Positions 25,609-36,507 of a DNA stretch of 64,000 nucleotides are shown here, one piece after another. Source of the stretch: Saccharofermentans sp. (GTDB taxonomy: Bacteria; Bacillota; Clostridia; Saccharofermentanales; Saccharofermentanaceae); assembly GCA_016288885.1 (NCBI GenBank), contig JAEFAV010000007.1:78356-142355 (forward strand), read 5' to 3'. Made by a program: the position numbers and the translations under genes. Numbering within the stretch: position 1 is the stretch's first letter; each line of letters begins with the position of its first letter. The notes below the pieces were generated by a model. The model made no database searches and was not told the DNA's origin. It worked only from the letters and a program-made list of their open reading frames with translations.

Positions 25609-26478
25609 ATGATGACTGCATCAGTTTTTCTGGTATGCTCGTGGTTCTCTGAGTTCTCGGCGGCATTTGCCGAGAAATTTGCCGAGAGGTTCGATGTCGC
25701 TCATAAGAATATCGGTGAAGAGATAAGCGAAGCCATAATGCAGGTGCAGATGTACTTTAATGCAGGAGATTATAAACTCCTCATTACTGATGCCGTTCTG
25801 GTCACATGGATAGCCGCGGCGATCATGGTCATCATTGTAAGCATCCTTGCAGGAAAACCTTCTCCCGATCTTAAGCTCACCAAGGGACAGGCATTGCTCG
25901 TATCTTTGACTGAACTTGTTATTACTACTGCCATGAGCTTCGGAATGAACCGCAAACAGGCAGAAGAAGTTGCTCCAATGATCATGACATTCGGTCTTGT
26001 AATTACCGCATGTAATTCGATCTCATATTTCCATCTTCCCCCGCCGGCCAAGAATGTCGCATTCCCGGTAGGATGTGCCATTACCGCGATCATCTACGTT
26101 ATCGTGATGTCGATCAAGTTCGTCGGCTTTAAGGGTTTTTGGATAACGCTTACCACTCCTATAAGCATAATGCTTCCGTTTAAGCTCCTCGATTACGTCG
26201 TTAAGCCTTTGTCGCTTTCGTTAAGGCTTTTCGGTAACGTTTTCGCAGCTTATGTATTCATGGAATTCCTCTCGATAACCGTGCCTTTGATCCTGCCGGG
26301 TGTTGCAGGTCTCTGGTTCGACATCATAGACGGAATCATTCAGGCCATAGTCTTCTCTTATCTCACGATGTCTTATATAGGCGAAAATGTTGAATCAGTT
26401 CACGAATATCTTGCACATCCGGAAGATCATGAGAAGAAAAAGAAGAAGTCAAAGAAGTCTGAAGCTGTAGCAGCCTGA
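25609..26478 (+). CDS. atpB: F-type ATP synthase subunit a
   Basis: This 289-residue integral membrane protein forms the ion half-channels of Fo against the c-ring. It has five to six hydrophobic helices and the essential arginine in SLRLFGNVFAAY. The C-terminal tail is highly charged (HEKKKKKSKKSE), longer than usual. It is the first gene of the atp operon; no atpI-like gene precedes it. ATG 25609 follows GGGAGCTTGAGGA. Membrane topology and the RLFGN motif make the assignment firm. Confidence 0.95.
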   Translation: MMTASVFLVCSWFSEFSAAFAEKFAERFDVAHKNIGEEISEAIMQVQMYFNAGDYKLLITDAVLVTWIAAAIMVIIVSILAGKPSPDLKLTKGQALLVSLTELVITTAMSFGMNRKQAEEVAPMIMTFGLVITACNSISYFHLPPPAKNVAFPVGCAITAIIYVIVMSIKFVGFKGFWITLTTPISIMLPFKLLDYVVKPLSLSLRLFGNVFAAYVFMEFLSITVPLILPGVAGLWFDIIDGIIQAIVFSYLTMSYIGENVESVHEYLAHPEDHEKKKKKSKKSEAVAA

Positions 26479-26516
26479 TCAGATAAAAGCAGATACTTAT
26501 TTTAGGAGGAATATAT

Positions 26517-26792
26517 ATGAACGGCATTCTTATAGCAGCAATACCCCTTATAGCTGCATTGGAGACAAGAGGAATTGCAGCGATCGCAGCTGCAGTTGCC
26601 ATTTCCTGTGGCGCTTTCGCATCAACATTTGCGATGGGCAAGGCCGCAAGTACTGCGCTTGAAGCAGGTGCCAGACAGCCGGAGGTCATAAGCAAGCTCC
26701 AGACAATGCTCCTTCTCTCCATAGTCTTCATCGAGTCAATCGGTATCTATTCACTCGTTGTTGCATTCCTTTTGATCTTTACAGTCAGCTGA
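26517..26792 (+). CDS. atpE: F-type ATP synthase subunit c (atypical helix 1)
   Basis: This 91-residue hairpin of two membrane helices forms the rotating ion-carrying ring. The polar loop ARQPE and the ion-binding carboxylate in FIESIGIYSLV identify it. The usual G-x-G-x-G-x-G motif of helix 1 is replaced by an Ala/Ser-rich stretch (AISCGAFASTFAMGKAAS). The position occupied by glutamine in Na+-binding rings looks like methionine by hand alignment, while the Glu-Ser-x-x-x-Tyr part of a Na+ site is kept. Coupling ion is therefore unclear, perhaps H+. AGGAGG precedes the ATG. Confidence 0.94.
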   Translation: MNGILIAAIPLIAALETRGIAAIAAAVAISCGAFASTFAMGKAASTALEAGARQPEVISKLQTMLLLSIVFIESIGIYSLVVAFLLIFTVS

Positions 26793-26829
26793 TTATCAGG
26801 AACCGACTTAATTAAGGGAGCATAATTGT

Positions 26830-27396
26830 ATGTCAGATATACCGATGCTGCTGTTGCAGGCAGAGACAGAGTCAAATCTCTTCTCACCGGATCAGTTCGC
26901 AGGTTATGCCGTAACTGCGGTCATAACGATATTCAACATTTTGCTGGTATTCGTTATTTTCAGGCTGTTCGCTTATAAGAAGATACTCAAGCTGATCCAT
27001 TCGCGTCAGGAAGCTCTTGACGCCGAGCTTGATGCGGCAAAGAAATCAAGGGAAGAAGCCCAGGCTATAGTTGATTCTTCCAAGCAGACCGTTGATGATG
27101 CAAAGCGGAAAGCTGCAGAGATCATGGAAGAAGCCAAGAATAACGCTGAAAAGCAGAGTCAGGCTGTGATCGGGCAGGCTAATGAAGAGGCCAAGCAGAT
27201 CATTGCCAGAGCTGAAGAAGATGCTGCCAGAATGAAGAGAAATGCTTTCGAGACCATGAAAGATGACATCGCGGACCTTTCCGTTCAGATCGCAGGTCAC
27301 GTCATCGGCGAAGCAATATCAAAGGAACAGCTTAGCAAATCTGCTGCTCAATACACAGAAGAGATCCTCAATAAAGAGGTAGCCAAGAGTGAGTAA
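26830..27396 (+). CDS. atpF: F-type ATP synthase subunit b
   Basis: This 188-residue peripheral-stalk subunit has one N-terminal membrane helix (about residues 28-50) followed by a long charged coiled coil of Ala, Glu and Lys heptads. It links Fo to the top of F1. The length is that of an ordinary b subunit, and there is no delta-like sequence fused to its C-terminus, unlike the mycobacterial b-delta protein. Its last eight bases overlap the start of the next gene, which is where atpH would normally be. Confidence 0.93.
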   Translation: MSDIPMLLLQAETESNLFSPDQFAGYAVTAVITIFNILLVFVIFRLFAYKKILKLIHSRQEALDAELDAAKKSREEAQAIVDSSKQTVDDAKRKAAEIMEEAKNNAEKQSQAVIGQANEEAKQIIARAEEDAARMKRNAFETMKDDIADLSVQIAGHVIGEAISKEQLSKSAAQYTEEILNKEVAKSE

Positions 27397-29335
27397 TAAC
27401 GCAGCTGACAATAAAGAAAACAAAGCTCCGGGCAGGGGAAAAGGTCCCAGCATCCGGATACAGACTGCAGGTGATATCCCTGAAGAAAAACTAGTCAGGG
27501 TTGCTTCCAAATTTGCCGAAGCAAATGAGATCGAAGATTACAGACTCTCTTTCGAACTTAAAGAAGATCTCATAGGCGGTTTTATAATTTATTACCAGGG
27601 AAGCCGTTACGACTATTCCGTAAAGGGACAGCTCGGAAGGATCAGTTCATTTATCAAGCAGACACGTTCGGTCAATACGTTCGGAGATGCCAAAGCTGCT
27701 CTTTCAAAGGAAGAATTCCCGTCAACAAAGATCAAGGAAGACCTTGAGGAAGCACTGGAACAGTTCCCGGAATCTTCAAATCTAAGTATCGATAATGTCG
27801 AGCTCACAAACCTTAAAGATGACGAACTCGATAAGCGAATGACGAATATCTTTTTCTCGCCTGAGCTTAAGGATGAGATAGGTAAAGTATCCGCAGTATC
27901 AGACGGAGTCGCTTCTGTTACGGGCCTCCGGAACTGCATGCTCAACGAGCTTATAGAATTTGCTTCAGGTGCTACAGGCATCGCAATGAACCTTGAAAAA
28001 TCCAAGGTAGGCGTTGTCCTTCTTACCGGAGAGGATACCGTTGTTGAGAATATGAGTTGTAAGCGTACTATGCGCACATGTTCTGTTCCGGTAGGCATGG
28101 GCCTTCTGGGACGTGTTGTAGACGCTTTGGGTCATCCGATAGACGGCAAGGGCGTTATAAGGTATACGGAAGAAAGACCTATCGAATCCAATGCTCCTAC
28201 GATCATTGAGAGAGCACCGGTAAATACTCCGTTATTCACGGGTATTACGGCTATCGATGCGCTTACTCCCATAGGAAGGGGTCAGAGAGAGCTCATCATC
28301 GGCGACCGTCAGACGGGAAAGACATCCATAGCATTGGATGCGATCATCAATCAGAAGAATGAGAACGTAATATGTGTTTATGTTCCCATCGGTCAGAAAA
28401 TGGCCAATATCGTTGCCATCTCGGGTCTTCTGGAAAAAAACGGTGCCATGGATTACACGGTAGTCGTTGCCTCTTCGGCTTCAGAGTCAGCCGCAATGCA
28501 GTATATTGCTCCTTTCTCCGCCTGTGCCATAGCGGAAAAATTCATGTACGACTATCACAAGGATGTTCTGATCGTTTACGATGATCTCTCAAAGCATGCC
28601 CAGGCATACAGAGCGATCTCATTGCTGTTAAGAAGACCTCCGGGACGAGAAGCTTACCCGGGTGATGTTTTCTATCTGCATTCAAGACTTCTGGAAAGAT
28701 CCGCAAAGCTTTCAGATGAATTGGGCGGAGGTTCCATTACCGCGCTTCCGATCGTTGAGACGCAGGGTAATGACATCTCGGCATATATTCCTACAAACGT
28801 AATCTCGATTACGGACGGACAGATATATCTTTCGCCCGAATTGTTTTTCTCAGGTCAGAGACCTGCAGTAAACGTCGGTCTGTCTGTATCGCGTGTAGGT
28901 GGTGCCGCCCAGACAAAAGCGGTTAAAAAAGTAGCCGGACCTTTGAGGATTTCACTGGCTCAGGCCAGGGAGATGGCTGCTTTTTCACAGTTCGGCTCTG
29001 ATCTTGATGAGAATACGCAGCTTCAGATCAGGAGAGGTACCGTTCTTAATGAAGTTCTGAAGCAGGAGAGATTCTCTCCTCTTACGATGGCTGCAGAGGT
29101 AATCCTTCTTTACTGTGCTACTTCTGATAAGTTCAACTTCCTTGCTACGGAAGACATCAGCGAATTTTATACGGATCTTTTTGCCGACATCAGACTCCGC
29201 CATCCGAATATCTTTGAAGAGATTACGGACGGACAGGTATTTACTGACGAGATAAAGTCCGAGATCGATTCAGCTTATGAGGAATTCAAGGAAGCATTCC
29301 TCGCAGAGCATGAGGAGTACGTCGAGGACTACTGA
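27389..29335 (+). CDS. atpA: ATP synthase alpha subunit with the delta C-terminal domain fused at its N-terminus
   Basis: This 648-residue protein is about 140 residues longer than a normal alpha. Residues 21-92 match the C-terminal domain of subunit delta: IRIQTAGDIPEEKL, then LKEDLIGGFIIYYQGSRYDYSV, then KGQLGRISSFI, parallel to the family pattern of TA-x-L, D-x-S-L-I-G-G, D-x-S-V-x-G-x-L. A charged linker (93 to about 150) leads into alpha at GKVSAVSDGVASVTGL (about 165-180). The alpha part has the P-loop GDRQTGKTS (305-313) and the normal C-terminal domain. The delta N-terminal six-helix domain is absent and no separate atpH exists in the operon. GTG 27389 follows AGAGGT. An internal Met151 would give a normal 498-residue alpha. 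The fusion is directly visible; stoichiometry and function are inferred. Confidence 0.92.
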   Translation: MSNNAADNKENKAPGRGKGPSIRIQTAGDIPEEKLVRVASKFAEANEIEDYRLSFELKEDLIGGFIIYYQGSRYDYSVKGQLGRISSFIKQTRSVNTFGDAKAALSKEEFPSTKIKEDLEEALEQFPESSNLSIDNVELTNLKDDELDKRMTNIFFSPELKDEIGKVSAVSDGVASVTGLRNCMLNELIEFASGATGIAMNLEKSKVGVVLLTGEDTVVENMSCKRTMRTCSVPVGMGLLGRVVDALGHPIDGKGVIRYTEERPIESNAPTIIERAPVNTPLFTGITAIDALTPIGRGQRELIIGDRQTGKTSIALDAIINQKNENVICVYVPIGQKMANIVAISGLLEKNGAMDYTVVVASSASESAAMQYIAPFSACAIAEKFMYDYHKDVLIVYDDLSKHAQAYRAISLLLRRPPGREAYPGDVFYLHSRLLERSAKLSDELGGGSITALPIVETQGNDISAYIPTNVISITDGQIYLSPELFFSGQRPAVNVGLSVSRVGGAAQTKAVKKVAGPLRISLAQAREMAAFSQFGSDLDENTQLQIRRGTVLNEVLKQERFSPLTMAAEVILLYCATSDKFNFLATEDISEFYTDLFADIRLRHPNIFEEITDGQVFTDEIKSEIDSAYEEFKEAFLAEHEEYVEDY

Positions 29336-29339
29336 TCTT

Positions 29340-31731
<2,392 letters not shown>

Positions 31732-31739
31732 TAACGCAT

Positions 31740-32246
31740 ATGGCTGAAAACGAGAAACACAAGATAAATCTGCTTATCGTTACCCCTTATGAGGATTTCT
31801 TTGAGGGGCTGGTTGACAGCGTAAGGATCCCCACAAGCGACGGTGAATTCGGATTCATGGCGGGGCATACTCCTTTTGTAGCTGCCTTGGAGCCCGGTGC
31901 CTGTGCGCTTACCGTTGACGGTAAGACAAAATACTGCATGCTCTCGGAAGGTTATTGCGAGATCAACGGCATGCTCGCACTCATTGTATGTAATTCAGCA
32001 GAGTGGCCTGAAAACATGAGATTGAGAAGAATAATCAGTGCATATAATTCTGCAATAGAAGAGATAAAGACCCACCAGGACAAGAACGGCAGACCGGTTT
32101 TTACCGAAGACAGCATTGCCAAGGGAAAGCGTGCTCTTGCCAGGATGCGTTTTATCGAGCGTTACGGAACAGACCAGCAGAGGGAAAGGCTTGCGGGATA
32201 TAAGAAAAGCGATTTTCCTGGCGGTGTTGTTCCGAGACTGCAGTAG
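31740..32246 (+). CDS. atpC: F-type ATP synthase subunit epsilon
   Basis: This 168-residue protein has the N-terminal beta-sandwich (INLLIVTPYEDFFEGLVDSVRIPTSDGEFGFMAGHTPFV) that binds gamma and the c-ring, and a C-terminal helical pair that can inhibit hydrolysis. It is about 30 residues longer than typical, mostly in the C-terminal helices and tail. No clear ribosome site is visible 5' of the ATG, which lies eight bases after the atpD stop, so translation is probably coupled. It ends the operon; the next gene is convergent after 14 bases with no visible hairpin. Confidence 0.9.
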   Translation: MAENEKHKINLLIVTPYEDFFEGLVDSVRIPTSDGEFGFMAGHTPFVAALEPGACALTVDGKTKYCMLSEGYCEINGMLALIVCNSAEWPENMRLRRIISAYNSAIEEIKTHQDKNGRPVFTEDSIAKGKRALARMRFIERYGTDQQRERLAGYKKSDFPGGVVPRLQ

Positions 32247-32260
32247 ATTTATTATATTCG

Positions 32261-33559
32261 TCAGTACATGTTCCTTACCAGTTTTTCCGTGCTGAACCGG
32301 AAATCTATGTCACCGAAAGTAATCTTCTGACCTGTCTTGATCTCATATGATCTTCCGTTTTCAACGGGTGAATCTTCCAGATATGTTTTTCCGGATCCTT
32401 TCGCAGGTTCCAGATAGAAGGAGCCGTTTGACTGCTTTATGACAGCATGAAGAGGCGCTATCTCCGGATCATCTAGGACTATGTCTGACAGAAAGCAGTC
32501 CGAACCGATATTTGTCTCATCCAGATATACAGAATAGTTCGGATTGATTCCTTTGCTGTCTGAAATAAGCGTAAGTTGTCCTGAAAAAAGCGGTTGGAAC
32601 TGCGGCTTGTTAACTGACTGATCATTTGTATGGGATGTGTCAATATCTTCTTCAGTCAATGCAGATTCAGAGAAGAGAATGGAGCTTCTTTGTCTGGACT
32701 TTTCCTGTGACTCTTCCTTCCGGATATGAGCCTGTTTCTTCTTCCGGTTCAATAAAGAAACAGTCAGTATCACGACAGACAGAAAGAAGAAAAGAAAGCA
32801 GGGAAGAAGCATTCTTCCGGCCAACAATACAAATGAAAAAAAGGCGGATAAACAAGCGATAAGAAGATCCTTTTCTTCCTTGGAATATGAGTTGAGACCT
32901 GCAGGCTTTTTGATCCTTGTTCCAGTTTTCTCTGCATAGAACACAGGCAGCGATTCAGGTTCTTCTTCATTGGTTCCCCTGATCATTTCAGCCGTTTTTA
33001 AAAACCTTTCTTCATTGTTCTCTCTTACGCTGTATACCAGGGCATTGATCTCGTCACCGGTCAGGATGCTCTTAAAGAAATCACAGTTCAGGAGTTTTTC
33101 GAGTCTTGCCGCATTAAGCGAGGAAAGACACAATTCTTCGGGAGTGATCTTTAAAGGAAGACAACAAAGCTTTAAGGTGATCCCTTCAGGATCAGTAAAG
33201 ACCATGTCAGGATCAAGTACGATGCAGGATGGTGATACAAGGTTATCAAGTAGTTTCACAAAAGTATAAAAAAGGTCCCCGACAGATCTCCGCCTCAGGC
33301 TCAGATTCTTTAATTCTTTTTTGTGAGAGGCGTTTCTTTTACCCGGAGAAAATACGGAAAACTCCGGATCTGTAATCTGCATAAAACCTGAGAACTCAAA
33401 ACAACACATAACGCCTGAACCGATGTATTCCGTGCTCGGCTTAAGATAGAAGTCTGATCTGTTTCCGGCAATTACCTCTTCGGCATAAGTGCATAATCTT
33501 TCCGGACTGTCAAACTTTTCCAAAGCGTAGTATCCGTAAGGTCCCTTTTTTATCTGCAT
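32261..33559 (-). CDS. DUF6382-like protein with C-terminal FHA domain, last gene of the tad operon
   Basis: This 432-residue protein has an N-terminal domain of about 200 residues that resembles the DUF6382 family of Clostridia (assignment from memory of the pattern). Two closely spaced hydrophobic segments follow (about residues 235-270). A charged linker leads to a C-terminal FHA domain (about 345-425), with the FHA features IGSDCFLSDIVLDDPEIAPLHAVI and KTYLEDSPVENG. FHA domains bind phosphothreonine peptides. It is therefore probably a membrane-bound regulator or assembly factor for the pilus machine encoded just upstream. It starts 53 bases after the pilin gene, with AAAGGAAC as ribosome site. 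Confidence 0.75.
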   Translation of the reverse strand: MQIKKGPYGYYALEKFDSPERLCTYAEEVIAGNRSDFYLKPSTEYIGSGVMCCFEFSGFMQITDPEFSVFSPGKRNASHKKELKNLSLRRRSVGDLFYTFVKLLDNLVSPSCIVLDPDMVFTDPEGITLKLCCLPLKITPEELCLSSLNAARLEKLLNCDFFKSILTGDEINALVYSVRENNEERFLKTAEMIRGTNEEEPESLPVFYAEKTGTRIKKPAGLNSYSKEEKDLLIACLSAFFSFVLLAGRMLLPCFLFFFLSVVILTVSLLNRKKKQAHIRKEESQEKSRQRSSILFSESALTEEDIDTSHTNDQSVNKPQFQPLFSGQLTLISDSKGINPNYSVYLDETNIGSDCFLSDIVLDDPEIAPLHAVIKQSNGSFYLEPAKGSGKTYLEDSPVENGRSYEIKTGQKITFGDIDFRFSTEKLVRNMY

Positions 33560-33612
33560 TTTATTGTTCCTTTATTCAGATAACTCAAAAACTAATTCAT
33601 GTTAAAGAAAGA

Positions 33613-33786
33613 TCAGAATGCGTCTGCTATCTTAGAATCGTCAAAACAGAAATCCATGACTTTCTGTCCGTATTCCATAAGTCCCGCTCTGAAGAGAAGG
33701 GCCAGTGCGACGAGGACCGCGATGATGATTACTATCTCTACGGTTCCCATGCCTTTCCTGTTGTGCCGTTTTGCTTTTTTTCTCAT
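33613..33786 (-). CDS. Flp1-type (type IVb) small pilin
   Basis: This 57-residue protein is missing from the ORF track because it is short. It begins MRKKAKRHNRKGMGTVEIVII, followed by a continuous hydrophobic helix and a short tail ending KIADAF. A basic leader, a G-MGTVE junction with glutamate five residues into the processed form, and one helix are the signature of type IVb/Flp pilins of Firmicutes, cleaved after glycine by a prepilin peptidase. AAAGGAGGAAACGACT gives an excellent ribosome site. Its place directly after the TadB/C gene supports the call. No prepilin peptidase gene is in the window. Confidence 0.82.
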   Translation of the reverse strand: MRKKAKRHNRKGMGTVEIVIIIAVLVALALLFRAGLMEYGQKVMDFCFDDSKIADAF

Positions 33787-33800
33787 AGTCGTTTCCTCCT

Positions 33801-35375
33801 TTATATGCCGAGTGAGATAATTGCGGGTGTCATAGCGACCATCAGGACACTTACGAAATCAAGTGTCATTGGTATGATCATTCCGAGTGCTTCGCGTTCC
33901 TGCCTTTTTCGCGATGCGTTTCTGCAGAGATTCCAGCAGGCCTGTGCCTGAAGGTTAAGCATGTTCAATACTTCCGCCGTTCCGAGCCTTCCGTATCTTG
34001 CGATGAGCAGAAGTGCTGCCTGGGCTTCGGGGATCTGAATCCTTAATGAAAACTTTTCCACTGCATCAGAAGCCGGGATTCCGCTCAAGATCATGGCTCT
34101 TAAGTTTTTGATCTCAAGTGACAGGCTCCTGTTTTCTTCGAAAGCCTTCGAACAAACGGAAATGGCTTTCGGAAGCTGCATACCTGACTCAAGGAGTGTT
34201 GATATGAGGCACATGAACAACGGTATGTCGCTCATAAGATCCTCTCTCTTGCGCTCGACATCTGATCTGATCTCACATCCGCCAAGAATGAATACCGCGG
34301 CCGTTATCACGAGCGCAAAGAGAGGGTTTTTATTAAGGGTGACAAGTATCGCAGTGCCGAGGATGAACGATGCTGCTCCGCTTATCAGCTGTTTCTTAAG
34401 GTACTGTTCATAAGTGTAATCCGGGTTTATAGAAAGCTCGTTGAACAGCTCATGCCTGGCCGTAATGAAACTTGCAGGGAATAGTTTTTTCACGAGTCTT
34501 GTAAGTGGCATTTTTGGTATCTTGTTTCCCGAAGACATGTTGACCGCAAGTTCTGATTTATATGCTTTTCTTCCTTGTTCATGTGACATGAACTTAAGGA
34601 GCATCGCGCATGCGACGGTGCAGATCCCGAATGCTGCCGCAAGGAGAACTGAACCTGTTCTTGTGTTTCTTGCCATGTCAAGATACTCACGGCTCATGTA
34701 ATTAAGCGCGAAAGTTACACCGAAGGGCATCGCGCACAGGATCGCAGCTTCAGCATTCTTTCCTGCATTGGAAGCGGCGATCTCGCCCTGGACAGCATTC
34801 AGTTCTGCGAGCATCTGACATGAGCTTCTCAGTATCGACAGCGTGTTGTTCCCGATCTCGCCGGATATTGCCAACGCATGAAATACGGGGATCGTCTCAG
34901 GGAATCCGATCTGCTGGGCGAATATATCAAGAGACTCTTCTAGACTTACGTGAAGCTTCAGATTATTCTCCAGATTGATAAGCGGCTTTAAGAGCATTGA
35001 TCGTTTACCGAACGTCTTCTCGATGACAGGCCTTATGAGGAGCAGTGATTTCTCAATGGAATATCCGCCGGACACACTCGTGCAGAGCACCTGCAGAAGG
35101 ACAAGCAGCTGGGTTCTCAAATGCCTGTAATTATTCGAGTAGATCTTCTTCATGGATTCTTTCCACGGGAAGATACTGAGAATGACGGCAAGAATGAGCC
35201 TGATGACTTCAGAACCTATAAACATGCCTGAAGCAAAATAAACTGCCGCCACGAATATCGGATAGATCCACACTGTTTTTGCCAGGAATACGGGGAAGGA
35301 GTGCAGTCTTTTACGCCCTGTATGCCATTGCGCTTTGGATCTCTTCAGTGCTTGCGATACGCTCAAGTCCGTCAC
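33801..35375 (-). CDS. Fused TadB/TadC inner-membrane platform protein
   Basis: This 524-residue membrane protein contains two GspF-type domains in one chain: the first at about residues 75-200 (VLLQVLCTSVSGGYSIEKSL...) and the second at about 375-500 (FMCLISTLLESGMQLPKAIS...). Membrane helices follow each. TadB and TadC, which anchor the pilus ATPase, are usually two separate proteins of about 300 residues, so this looks like a compact fusion. The ORF-track GTG start at 35375 abuts AAAGGAG with no spacing; TTG 35366, eight bases after AGGAGG, is the more likely start. It overlaps the end of tadA by about 60 bases. The pilin gene follows within 15 bases. Confidence 0.82.
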   Translation of the reverse strand: MTDLSVSQALKRSKAQWHTGRKRLHSFPVFLAKTVWIYPIFVAAVYFASGMFIGSEVIRLILAVILSIFPWKESMKKIYSNNYRHLRTQLLVLLQVLCTSVSGGYSIEKSLLLIRPVIEKTFGKRSMLLKPLINLENNLKLHVSLEESLDIFAQQIGFPETIPVFHALAISGEIGNNTLSILRSSCQMLAELNAVQGEIAASNAGKNAEAAILCAMPFGVTFALNYMSREYLDMARNTRTGSVLLAAAFGICTVACAMLLKFMSHEQGRKAYKSELAVNMSSGNKIPKMPLTRLVKKLFPASFITARHELFNELSINPDYTYEQYLKKQLISGAASFILGTAILVTLNKNPLFALVITAAVFILGGCEIRSDVERKREDLMSDIPLFMCLISTLLESGMQLPKAISVCSKAFEENRSLSLEIKNLRAMILSGIPASDAVEKFSLRIQIPEAQAALLLIARYGRLGTAEVLNMLNLQAQACWNLCRNASRKRQEREALGMIIPMTLDFVSVLMVAMTPAIISLGI

Positions 35376-36507
35376 CTCCTTTGTTCCTGTATAGAGTTTT
35401 CAGTCTGTATTCGTGATCTGACGGAGGCATTACCTCGCAGATCTCATCGATGTATCTTTTGCCCTCGCGGCTCCTCATGATGTGAATCACGATGTTGATC
35501 CCCATAGATACCTGTGTAAGGATCGCATCATAAGGAAGGCTTGAACCCGAAAGTATCATTGCTGTCAGTCTTTCCATCATTTCAAGACATGAATTGCTGT
35601 GTCCTGTGCTCATTGATCCGGGGTGTCCGCTTGTAAGACATGACAGAAGATCTGCGCTTTCTTTTCCTCTGACCTCGCCGACGATGATCCGGTCCGGTCT
35701 CATTCGTAGTGATGCTCTTATCATCATTCCGATGTTTACTTCACCGGTTCCGTCAGGCCCGGGGAGCCTTGCCTCCATCCTGACGAGGTTTTCGATGCCC
35801 TGAAGATTAAGCTCGGCTGAATCTTCGATCGTAACGATCCTTTCGGTCTTCGGAATGAAACTGCTCAAACTGTTCAAAAACGTTGTCTTGCCCGAACCCG
35901 TACCACCGCAGATGAATATGGTCCTTTTATTCCGGACGCATTCTGCCAGAAACCTGGCGGCTTCTTCGCTTATGAATTCCTGTCTGATGAGCGAGACGAT
36001 GTCATGTGTTATGCCCGTGAACTTTCTGATCGTGACGGTGGTCTCCCGTGATATCGGAGGGAGGACTGCATTGGCTCTCGAACCGTCCGGGAGTCTGAGA
36101 TCGGCTATCGGATTTGCTTCATTGAGAGGTCTGTTCTGATTTGCGAAAAAACATGAGATGCATGTCTTAAGTGATTCTTCATCCCTAAAGGCAAGATCAG
36201 ACCTGTAAAGTTTTCCGCCCCTCTCATAGAATATCTTGTATGGTCCGTTTACCATGATCTCGGTAACGGAAGGATCTTCCATCAAAGGCTCTATGACATC
36301 AAGACGGCGAAGGGAATTGAATACTGACTGGGCCATCTCGCGTTTCTGATCAAGGTTCATCTTATAAGACGTATTCTCTGAAATGACATCCGAGATTATC
36401 TCGCGAAGTTTCTCGTCCGAAGGATCTGTTTCTCCCGATATAGAGTTAAGGACGCAGTAAGTTATCTGTTCCTTGATGTCTTCAGTTCCGGTCTTGGTAG
36501 GTGTCAT
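35311..36507 (-). CDS. tadA: TadA/CpaF-family pilus assembly ATPase
   Basis: This 398-residue secretion ATPase drives type IVb pilus extension and retraction. The Walker A motif GGTGSGKTTFL has its lysine at residue 207. RIVTIEDSAELNLQG is the Asp box region, followed by the LRMRPDRIIVGEVRG Walker B and the STGHSNSC histidine box. The N-terminal domain has the expected DPSVTEIMVNGP. It overlaps the TadZ-like gene by four bases and the TadB/C gene by about 60, so the operon is tightly coupled. Confidence 0.93.
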   Translation of the reverse strand: MTPTKTGTEDIKEQITYCVLNSISGETDPSDEKLREIISDVISENTSYKMNLDQKREMAQSVFNSLRRLDVIEPLMEDPSVTEIMVNGPYKIFYERGGKLYRSDLAFRDEESLKTCISCFFANQNRPLNEANPIADLRLPDGSRANAVLPPISRETTVTIRKFTGITHDIVSLIRQEFISEEAARFLAECVRNKRTIFICGGTGSGKTTFLNSLSSFIPKTERIVTIEDSAELNLQGIENLVRMEARLPGPDGTGEVNIGMMIRASLRMRPDRIIVGEVRGKESADLLSCLTSGHPGSMSTGHSNSCLEMMERLTAMILSGSSLPYDAILTQVSMGINIVIHIMRSREGKRYIDEICEVMPPSDHEYRLKTLYRNKGGDGLERIASTEEIQSAMAYRA

